Shown: positions 56,827 to 64,000 of the stretch, piece by piece
Layout: each line of letters begins with the position of its first letter
Position numbering within the stretch: position 1 is the stretch's first letter
Assembly: GCF_040183065.1 (NCBI RefSeq)
Contig: NC_091122.1
Span: 81,911,955-81,975,954, forward strand
Length of the DNA stretch: 64,000 nucleotides
Origin: Periplaneta americana
Lineage: Eukaryota > Arthropoda > Insecta > Blattodea > Blattidae
Direction: 5' to 3'
The notes under the pieces: model-generated
Database searches by the model: none
What the model saw: the letters and a program-made list of their open reading frames with translations, nothing else
What the model was told of the DNA's origin: nothing
Made by a program: the position numbers and the translations under genes

Positions 56827-57291
56827 TCTTGCGAAAGGACAAACAATGCGAACCCCACACCGTTCAAACAATCATGGCAAAAATCAAGGAATTTGGAGGA
56901 AAAATAATAATCTATCACCCATGTTGCGCCTTCAGATTACCATCTGTTTCGGTCTATAGCCCATTTGCTGCATAGAAGAAATCTGTAAAACTTGTAATCA
57001 GGTGAAATGGGTATGATCTAATTCTTCGCTTCAAATACCAGATAATTGTACCATCGCGAGATAACAAACTTCGCTGAAAAGTGGCTCAAAAGCATAAAGT
57101 CTAATGGTTTTGACTTTGAAGATTGTATTAATTCATTCTTATTATTTATTTTTTCAAAGTCAGTATGGTTGTTACAGCGGTTTTAATTATTTTAAAATAT
57201 ATAATGTACGGTATCTTAAAACATAGCTGTAACAGTTTAAAAACACTAATATGAATTCTGTTAAAATTCTGTGGTAAATTGAAATTATTCT

Positions 57292-57531
57292 AGTCCACCG
57301 ATGTAGAGTAACAATTAACACGTCTGATCGTGGAATGAGAGGGTCCGAGTTCAAATCCTGGTTGCGACAAGTTACCTGGTTGATGTTTTCTTCTGGGTTT
57401 TTTCTCAACCAATTAAGAGTAAATGCACTTTCGGCGCTGAAGCCTGGACTTCTTTCGCTTGCATTACCATCTTCGTCTCACTCAGACGCTAGATAACTAT
57501 AGGAGTTGATAAAGCGTCGTAAATAAACTAA
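57292..57531 (+). mobile_element. SINE family A copy
   Basis: Head TAGTCCACCGATGTAGAGTA, B box GAGTTCAAATCCTGGTT, body GACAAGTTACCTGGTTGATG and CTTTCGGCGCTGAAGCC, end CTCAGACGCTAGATAAC followed by GCGTCGTAAATAAAC. The body lacks the CTGGGTAA part, an internal deletion of about 10 bp. Confidence 0.87.
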
Positions 57532-57575
57532 TAAAATATTCTATAGTTATGGTAGTCGATATATGAACTAATGTA

Positions 57576-58341
57576 CACCATGTTTTATAAAGATTTGAAG
57601 GGTTCAAAAGTTTATTGCAAGTAAACTACTGAATTTACGTTAATGAAACAGTCCAGAACGAACGAAAAGCTAAAACAGTTAGTGTGTAGGCCTGTATGTT
57701 TCGTTAAGACGAGAGTTCACATTCCTGCCGCTAGGCCGTTTCGTTTTGTCCAGCTGCAGCTGATGCTCGTATTCCACTGTTGCTAGGCAGTCACATTGTT
57801 CTGTTCAGCTGCACCTCGCATTCCTTCCTCATTGTTGTGCAATGGCTGCTACGCGTGCGAAGAAATTGTTCTGCGTTTTGGAATTCCCCACTACTAGCTC
57901 AGTGATTACTATCCAACGTGAATTTCGTAGAAAATTGGAAAGGAATTCACACAGTGCTGCTAACGTGTTAGATAGGACGTGCATCTGAAAATGACCAACA
58001 CCTACGTAATGCTGTGACCTTGACAAATCACCAGACTTCACTAAGTGTGACTCCTTTTTGTGGGGTTGTATGAAAAACAAAGAATTCCTCCCACCGATGC
58101 CGCGTGATATCGCAGACCTAAGGCACCGTATCATAGCAGCGGGTAACACTATCGAAAAGTTATTGTTGATGCGAGTGGGGCAGGAACTAGTATACTATCG
58201 TGTGGATGTCAACCGTGGTAGATACATTGAAAATTCGTGTCTGAGTTCCTCGTTCGTTCTGGACTGGTTTCATTCACGGAAGTTCAATAGTTTACTTGCA
58301 GTAAAGTTTTGTAACCCCGCAAATCTTTATGAAACACGGTG
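57576..58341 (+). mobile_element. Deletion derivative of an IS630/Tc1-like transposon
   Basis: Ends CACCATGTTTTATAAAGATT and (reverse complement) CACCGTGTTTCATAAAGATT stay similar inward (TTGCAAGTAAACTA.TGAA, GAAAC.AGTCCAGAACGAACG) for about 85-95 bp. Between them are the first 45 codons of a transposase (ATRAKKLFCVLEFPTTSSVI from 57842) and, after a short gap, its last 75: SPDFTKCDSFLWGCMKNKEF, then PPMPRDIADLRHRIIAAGNT. The whole middle, with the first two catalytic residues, is gone. So this is a 766-bp internally deleted copy that could move only in trans. No clear TA duplication at the borders. Confidence 0.88.
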
Positions 58342-58829
58342 TCTATACTGTAAAATGTTTTTATCGAGAATTGCTTTCTCGTTTAGATTATAGGGATGGA
58401 TTAATAAAATGTATCTTTATAAATTTCTATTGATTCTAAATTATTTATTGCATAACATTTATTTTGTGTATGTAATATATTGATATCTGTTTATATGTTT
58501 GTGAAAAAATGATTATTGTAAATATGTTCATCGATAGCTGATTGAATGTTATTATGTGAAATATACCTAAGCTCTTAATATTGTGTATTGAATATTCTAC
58601 CCGTTTGTCCTATAGGCCTATAGCATAAGTAGTTTGATATACTATAAATAGGCAACTGAGTTTATATACCCCTGAAAAATTGAATTTATTATTGCTATTG
58701 TTAGGTTAATTGATATGTGCTTTTCCTAGAGAATTAGATTTATATGCTATATTATACTTACATTTCTTTAATACGTTTGTAATATGATATGTGAAGTCAT
58801 TGGAATATGTAAAAAAAAAAAAAAAAATA
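58342..58829. other. No recognisable feature
   Basis: AT-rich sequence ending in an A run (58810-58827). Confidence 0.5.
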
Positions 58830-59675
58830 TGTTATCTTGAGACGGTTCCTCGTATAGGATAAGGAGGTTTTAATCAGATTAGTATTTCGTGTTAATATTC
58901 TTATATGGATAGTAAGCATGGACGTGTAAGAAAGTTTCAGAATGTGAGGCGGAAGTAACAGGTGGGCAGGAAGGCCGAAGCCAAGCTACGCGGACAGGGA
59001 ACATGTGTCCAGGCGTAGATTTGACCGATGAGGGAATGCGTGGACTTTGCCTGCGGGTGGTCAGCAAGATGACGCCAAGCCAGGTTCAAAAGAGATGATC
59101 TGGTATATGTCAGAGAATTGTCAGGACACCGGAAGTAGGAGAGAATCTAGTAACGAACAATTTTTGAAGAACGCGTATTAAGTGACGTAAGTGTAATCAT
59201 GGCCAATCAGGATTCTTAATAGAGACACGTGATTAATAGATAGGAGGGCGAAATTGTATGTTTGGTGGTTGAAAGTAGAGGGTAGATTTGGCAGATACAC
59301 AGAAGGCATATACAACGCGTACGGAGAGGTCGCACTCCACATATTCTCGGCGAACCTAACTCTGAAGGATAACAATTTACGGACTTAGAATTTTTTTTTA
59401 GTCGGTATAGGAAGGAGCCGTGTGTTGCATCATTATTATAAGTCTGAATTCTTTTCTCATCATTATTATTACATTAGGAATAAATTGTCATCACGTTATC
59501 AACTCTCCGTTATATTACTGGTGTTTTATAGTACAAAATATATAGTTACGTGAACTCAGAAATTAGTCTACCAACTTGTAGGAAGTGAGAGCAGTATATT
59601 ATACACTTGGACGCGCATTTCTGCTAATCTGAAACGAACACTTAATAATAAACGTTCTCATAGTTCTTACCAACA
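58830..59675 (+). mobile_element. Possible LTR (TGTT...AACA)
   Basis: The stretch starts TGTTATCTTGAGACGG and ends TTCTTACCAACA, complementary ends as in many LTRs, and its length of about 846 bp is plausible. A promoter-like TTATAAG lies near 59436, and AATAAA-like signals (AATAATAAACG) near 59644. There is no second copy in the window, no 5-bp duplication and no gag/pol frame, so the claim rests on ends and on the primer-site-like motifs downstream. Confidence 0.3.
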
Positions 59676-59920
59676 ACTTCTGGTGTGCGCCTACATCATT
59701 TCAATCTACGAACACATCTCCCAAACCCCATGTCCCGACCGTTTTTGCAGCTGACCTGGGAAATTCTCATACTCTACCGGAGTAATCTCGAGGAAGCTGG
59801 CGCCCAAATTAATTAGTGTACATCTTTAATTATTGACATCAACGCGCCTCCTTGAGATACTTTCCATATACGACGGAGCTGGCAGCCGAGGGCAACAACG
59901 ACGACGACCGCCAGCCGCCT

Positions 59921-60030
59921 CAGATTTGGCGCCCCAACGACCACCGGCGACCGTCGCATATTTTGGCGCCCAACGAGGTCCCGACCGCCGCATATTTTGG
60001 CGCCCCAACGTGGTGCGACCACCGCTTCAA
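59921..60030 (+). repeat. Three tandem TGGCGCC units resembling primer binding sites
   Basis: TTTGGCGCCCCAACG is at 59925, TTTTGGCGCCCAACGAGG at 59962 and TTTTGGCGCCCCAACGTGG at 59996, spaced 37 and 34 bp. The linker CGACCG.CGCATA is shared by the last two. A fourth TGGCGCCCAA stands at 59798. The motif is close to the 18-base primer site that pairs with tRNA-Lys in some LTR elements. The surroundings are unusually GC-rich. Confidence 0.7.
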
Positions 60031-60100
60031 TCTGTAACTTGTGAAAGGGTTCTGTTATTATTTATTCTTTTTACGTTTTGTACGATTGGCTATTTTATCA

Positions 60101-60190
60101 ACTGTTTGTTTGTTTGTTTGTTTGTTTGTTTGTTTGTTTGTTTGTTTGTTTGTTTGTTTGTTTGTTTGTTTGTTTGTTTGTTTGTTTGTT
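60101..60190. repeat. GTTT microsatellite
   Basis: About 22 GTTT units. The Cys-Leu-Phe-Val frames across it are artefacts. Confidence 0.97.
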
Positions 60191-60605
60191 GTACCCGTTA
60201 TCTCATGACATTTTGTATATAGTATTTAATTGTTCTTCACAGTACAGTATCAGCACAGTACAACCTGTGGGAATGAATTTGATGGTTACATATCAGATTT
60301 TACATACAACGTTCGATCGTTATCCAGACATGGTACAGAAAAATCCAAAATTTAAGTTCCTCAAAAGAATGTAACTTATAAGGTGGACCAAAAAAAAAAA
60401 ATGGACGACTTTAAATCTCTCGTTATTTCGACTAAGCTGTGTTGGGTTAGACTGCGAACATATCTGTTGTGTTTAGGAATGTATACCATTTAATCCTTAA
60501 CAAAGAATATGCTCTGATTTAAAGTTGACGTAGCAACAACGTAACATAAATTCCCGGTATTTTAAAGTTTGTTATCAACGTTATTTTTAATCAAAGTAAA
60601 AATTG
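60191..60605. other. No recognisable feature
   Basis: Sequence with an A run at 60390-60401. The start of the next transposon probably lies here, but I could not define its end. Confidence 0.4.
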
Positions 60606-60609
60606 GATG

Positions 60610-61075
60610 GCAAATTGGAGTGGTATACAACGTGCGTTTGCCATGAAAGCTTATTACAAAAATGATGATAGATTCATCGCTGCATAGTACTTGTTTCGGC
60701 TGTATTACAATATCGGTCATAATGATACAATACCGTCAGCGCATGCAATCAAAACCTGGCTGAACAATTTTGAAGAGATTAAGAGATGGGTTCTGTCTAA
60801 AGAAGAGGCCTATAAGGAGAGTAAGATGTGTGCGAACACCAGAAAACATCGCTACTGTAAGAACTGCATTTGAGCGAAGCCCTAAATGTTCTGCTCTACG
60901 TCATCGTTTCTGTTGGGATATCGCTTTCTAGTTTGTGCCGAATATTGCATAAAGTCAAAATTTTATTCATACAAAATCCAAATAGTTTAAGCATTACAGG
61001 AAGGTGACATAGTACGTTGTATGGACATTTTCGCTCACTCTCATAGGAAAGACTTTAAATGTCCTTCAAGATATC
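60610..61075 (+). pseudogene. Tc1/IS630-like transposase, N-terminal DNA-binding part
   Basis: From 60618 the frame gives WSGIQRAFAMKAYYKNDDRF, a stop, then LYYNIGHNDTIPSAHAIKTW + LNNFEEI. After shifts it resumes with ISLSSLCRILHKVKILF and a decayed end near 61075. The layout is an N-terminal helix-turn-helix pair of an insect Tc1-like transposase. The catalytic half is missing. Stops at 60687, 60782 and others. Confidence 0.75.
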
Positions 61076-61245
61076 GATTAGAACACGCATAATATGTATT
61101 GCCATATTTCTTACGAGAAGCAGAGCAATAGCATAAGTCTTCTGTATGTCCTATCTCGAGAGATGTCATTGAGTCCTACAGTGATTTAACTGTTAGTTTC
61201 TCACGGCCAGTGTTCGGGTTAACACCTCAAGACGAGCAACAACAT

Positions 61246-61893
61246 GAGTGAAAGAAGGAAAAAATCTATAGAATGATATAAAAATTAAAGTTAAAATTTT
61301 GACTGAATTGAGTGTGACGGTACTATGACAAAAATTCAAATTGCAAAACATTTGCAAATTTCAAAATCTACTCCTTCGACCATAATAAACAAAACAAGGA
61401 TAAAATTGACGCTGCTGCAGCTTCCGGTTTTTCATCAGGAAGAACTGAGCGAATTCGTGCAGAAAATAGGAACAAGTGGAATCTGAGGTTCTTGAAAGTT
61501 ATAACGATAGGAGGGCAATATAAGTGAGTTAGAAGTGATTTAAATTAAGTTCATTATGGTAATAAAAGTGATAATTTTTATAAACTGATTAACCCTATAT
61601 TTGGAAGACTGGACCAACCAAGGAAAAGATGGAAAGAGGCGAGATATGGAGACTTCTCTAAACCGTAAGCATTGATGATACATGCTTCTAATATAGTTTT
61701 CAGAAAGGTTCACAGATACGTAATTCGAAATTCATTATTATTTTCTACAAACCATGAGGAAGTGTTTTGATCTGAAATTGATTGTGGATTCATTGCAACA
61801 AAAATTGATGAAAATTCAGATAAGACGAACTTCGTTATTACGAACAGGCAATTTTTTGGCCCCTTGAGGTTCGTCTTAACGAGGGTTTACTGT
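61246..61893 (+). pseudogene. pogo/Tigger-like remnant: CENP-B-type HTH and one end
   Basis: Short frames MSERRKKSIE, TKIQIAKHLQISKSTPSTI and, shifted, KIDAAAASGFSSGRTERIRA correspond to the N-terminal CENP-B-like helix-turn-helix of Tigger proteins. At 61857-61893 GGCCCCTTGAGGTTCGTCTT-AACGAGGGTTTACTG looks like a Tigger terminus (reverse: CAGTAAACCCTCGTTAAGAC). The catalytic part is missing between them, so this is another deleted copy. The left terminus was not found. It is separate in sequence from the 32.2-kb Tigger element. Confidence 0.65.
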
Positions 61894-62129
61894 GTTTTGT
61901 CCATGTGTTTAGTATTACTTGTATGTCCGTTATTTCATTTGCGATTTGTCCTCATATACTTTTTACTTAATTAATAAAAAAAAATTTTTCCTCTCTTCTT
62001 AACTTTCACAATAAACTGTCTAGCTATTATTAATCAGTTAATATTTTATTACTTTGATTTTTATTGTATTTGTAAATTTAATAATAATTGTAATTATAAT
62101 ATTGTAATTATTGTATTCTTAATATTGTA

Positions 62130-62245
62130 GTTGTAATCCTTTGGTAGAGGGGAAGAGAAGATCTGGTGGCCTTATCTCTACCAGCTTAAATAATTAAATA
62201 AATAAATAAATAAATAAATAAACATAAAATAAATAAATAAAATAT
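62130..62245 (+). mobile_element. LINE 3' tail with TAAA repeat
   Basis: GTAGAGGGGAAGAGAAGATC + TGGTGGCCTTATCTCTACCAGCTTAAATAA is the same kind of 3' terminus as at 13200-13246, followed by TAAA units to 62245. Hairpin pairing is possible between GGTAGAG and CTCTACC, and the bases match the pattern of the other two tails. No coding part precedes it. Confidence 0.8.
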
Positions 62246-62274
62246 AGATTTCCTATTCTTATTTGTCTATTTCT

Positions 62275-62745
62275 TTAGCTACGTCTCTTTTTCATCCAGT
62301 CTTCTTTCGCCTTATCACTTTCTTTTCTTAGTTCATTGTTTAGTTTCCTACAGTTTCTTCTACTTTCTTCTGTGTTGTTTTTCCATTTTCTCCTTTCCGC
62401 CACCTTCTGCAACATTTTCCCTGTGACCCAAGGTTTCTTAATTCTCACACCTCCTCTGTATCCTATTGTTTCTTATGCTGTTGTCTGTATACAGCTTTTC
62501 TCAATTTTCTTCTTTCCTCTTCGTTCTTCAGTTTTTCCATGTTCAATTTATTCGTCACCTGTCTTCCTCTTATCTTCTTCAGACGAATATCTAATTCACC
62601 TATTAGCAGGACATGATCTGAGTTAATATCTGCTCCTGGTAGAGTTTTTGCATTTTTAAAAGTAATTTCGGAATCTTTCTTGTACCAGCACAATAGTCTA
62701 TCTGATATCTGCTTTCGTGCCTTGGCCATGTCTATGTGTATCTTC
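62275..62745 (-). pseudogene. RTE-type LINE fragment, endonuclease end and linker
   Basis: On the minus strand: MAKARKQISDRLLCWYKKDS, TLPGADINSDHVLLIGELDI (SDH is a hallmark of the AP-endonuclease active site), RLKKIRGRQVTNKLNMEKLK and NEEERRKLRKAVYRQ to a stop at 62463. Beyond a shift, RIKKPWVTGKMLQKVAERRK and WKNNTEESRRNCRKLNNELR run to about 62285. This precedes the reverse transcriptase in the family seen at 16.8, 37.2 and 46.4 kb. One frameshift. Confidence 0.85.
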
Positions 62746-63125
62746 TTCGTTTATAGTCTAATATAGGCCTATAGACTAAAAATAATAGTTTTCATTATGC
62801 TTTAGGTCATTTAAGGTGAATTTTAGGGGAATTTTATACGTCATTTTTTTTTTTTTTTTAGAAATTTTTAGGTCATAAACATATAGGCTGTATTTATAAC
62901 CTTAGTCATACAGCAAGTTTCCCAATCAAAATAGAAAGTGGAAGTAGTATAGCCATTGATAATATTTTTATAGGTTATACAGAGTGAACAGATTATGAGT
63001 TTCCCGCCCGCGCGCGGTCAGTCTATCAGGCAGCTCAGCTAAGATGTCGGCTAAGGCCACTGCAAGGAGCGCGGGAAAGCGTCATCAGTCTGAGCTAAAC
63101 GGCTGCTGAAACCGCACTGTACAAT
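62746..63125. other. No gene recognised; possible transposon leader
   Basis: A T run lies at 62846-62860. The GC-rich stretch GTTTCCCGCCCGCGCGCGGT at 63000 may be the terminal part or leader of the transposon that follows. Confidence 0.4.
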
Positions 63126-63128
63126 AGT

Positions 63129-64000
63129 GTGCTATGGAAGGTATGGCTAATATTAGGCCTAAGTATTTCATTCCACAACGAGTGTTTATTTACGATTCGT
63201 AATACAGAATACAATATAGTCTCGTGCTGTCGGGAGGTTATTTCAAGAAAATGTGCAAGTCATGCTGCGGGTAATAAATTAGTTAACAAATTTCGGGAAA
63301 CGGGGAGTGTTCGAGATAAGAAGCGAAGACGTCGACTCACAGTGCTCGTTGAAGAAGTTCTCGATAACATTGGGCATCGCCTAGAAAATTTCCACCAGAA
63401 AATCTCAGCAAACGGGAATTGCCTACGGCTCTGTAGGAAAGGACACAAAGTTACTTAAGTTAAAACAATGTAAGTTTGCTATAGTGCAAGAACGTAAACC
63501 TGGTGATCCTAAACGTAGGATTACATTATGTGAATGGATTTTTAATAAAATGCATGACGGAATTACTGATCTATAGCCATTCTGTTTTCTGAAGTTTGGT
63601 TATACGTATAATGTTATGTTAATACGCAAAACTACCGATACTGGAGCTTCGAAGAACGTAACATGGTGCTTGAGAAACTCCTTCATGATGAAAAATTGGA
63701 GCATGGTACGCAGTTTTGGTGAAAGAATAATAGGCCCAATTCTTTTTAAAGATACAATTAATAGTGCGAGATATATGCAATTGATTTTTAAACTCTTCTT
63801 TGCAGATTTTAGTGAGAGGGAACGCAGTTTCGAATTTTTTTCAGCACGACTCTGAGACGCTCGCACAGCCAACGATTCAATGGAAAAAACTGAGGAAGTG
63901 TTTGACGATAGAATTATCAGTAACAATATCTGGCTCGCCCGGTCTCCCGATATAACCCCCTTGACTATTATCTCTGGAATACAATAAAAATAAAGTATAT
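63129..64000 (+). pseudogene. Tc1/mariner-type transposase, runs off window end
   Basis: Frame 1 (to 63458) has NKLVNKFRETGSVRDKKRRR and VLVEEVLDNIGHRLEN (DNA-binding region). Then in shifting frames come ERKPGDPKRRITLCEWIFNK, VNTQNYRYW, RIIGPILFKDTINSARYMQL, and close to the edge DDRIISNNIWLARSPD, then LDYYLW. In this region the first catalytic Asp appears lost (FSEVW where FSDEAW is expected). The second region (QHDSE) is shifted, and the third (SPDITPLDYYLW) is kept. At least four frameshifts. The end lies beyond 64000. Confidence 0.85.

Larger units (their letters stand above)
55636..57165 (+). pseudogene. mariner transposase split by a SINE and an AT repeat
   Basis: The left terminus GGTCGTCTCATAATAAATGT follows TA (55634-55635). 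Coding traces: KVRVLLKHYKKQDYKTAAMA, EGVVSDLVVQRWFQRLNNG, and decayed copies of the second HTH up to SNPMGD at about 56235. SINE A (56288-56500, reverse) interrupts. Afterwards come HDENEYI (first Asp kept, Trp lost), FGEIL/VIHWKLVPNGRAVDPD-like sequence, an AT tract, EPHTVQTIMAKIKEFGGK after the second Asp region, and SDYHLFRSIAHLLHRRN with the third Asp. Many shifts and stops. I found no matching right terminus. Confidence 0.82.

Noticed and set aside
60078-60374. Cys-Leu-Phe-Val frames
   Set aside because: Translation of the GTTT microsatellite.
16765-62745. The four RTE fragments as one dispersed gene with exons
   Set aside because: They overlap in protein coordinates, differ in sequence and orientation, and are separate truncated retrocopies.

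Overview
This window looks like non-coding, repeat-dense DNA from an animal nuclear genome, most likely an insect. I saw no host gene I could support. Every coding signal I recognised belongs to a transposable element (TE), and nearly all are broken by stops, frameshifts or insertions. TE types present are RTE-like and other non-LTR LINEs, a Penelope-like element with a GIY-YIG domain, several mariner lineages, Tigger/pogo, at least three hAT lineages, several MITEs and at least four tRNA-derived SINE families. The SINE families and the many copies of the palindrome TAGGCCTA fit a cockroach-like (Blattodea) genome. That placement rests on memory of such sequences, not on a search, so treat it as moderate.

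Layout. 1-5.6 kb: little recognisable except copy 1 of a repeat with a BED-finger exon. 5.6-7.1 kb: a SINE split by a DNA element that contains a fold-back. 7.3-9.7 kb: purine and TAAA microsatellites around a LINE 3' end. 10.6-13.3 kb: a LINE tail, a mariner-containing palindrome and a LINE reverse transcriptase with YADD. 15.06-22.12 kb: one hAT element with an 8-bp target duplication, grown to 7 kb by three nested insertions, one of which carries further insertions. 22.8-24.5 kb: a CAGT-based satellite. 24.7-27.2 kb: the Penelope-like element. 29.4-30.7 kb: a full-length mariner with TIRs. 32.1-34.9 kb: a mariner split by a Tigger element. 35.7-39.5 kb: hAT, RTE and SINE fragments and a GC-rich block. 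40.3-40.6 kb: a MITE inside a MITE, both with target duplications. 41.1-42.4 kb: copy 2 of the BED-finger repeat. 44.9-48.2 kb: a mariner, then an RTE LINE between two SINEs. 49.6-49.8 kb: two tRNA-like heads in tandem. 53.6-54.8 kb: a short hAT with target duplication. 55.6-57.2 kb: a mariner split by a SINE. 57.6-58.3 kb: a deletion derivative of an IS630/Tc1-like element. 58.8-60.0 kb: a possible LTR followed by tandem primer-binding-site-like motifs. 60.6-64 kb: more Tc1/mariner, pogo and LINE fragments, with a transposase running off the window end.

The genes do not work together as a pathway. What the sequence records is order of insertion: which element landed in which, readable from interrupted reading frames, terminal inverted repeats and target-site duplications. 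I found no convincing new molecular system. The best leads are the nested hAT locus, the 2.7-kb insert whose inverted ends carry tRNA-like sequences, the tandem TGGCGCC motifs, and the excess of TAGGCCTA.
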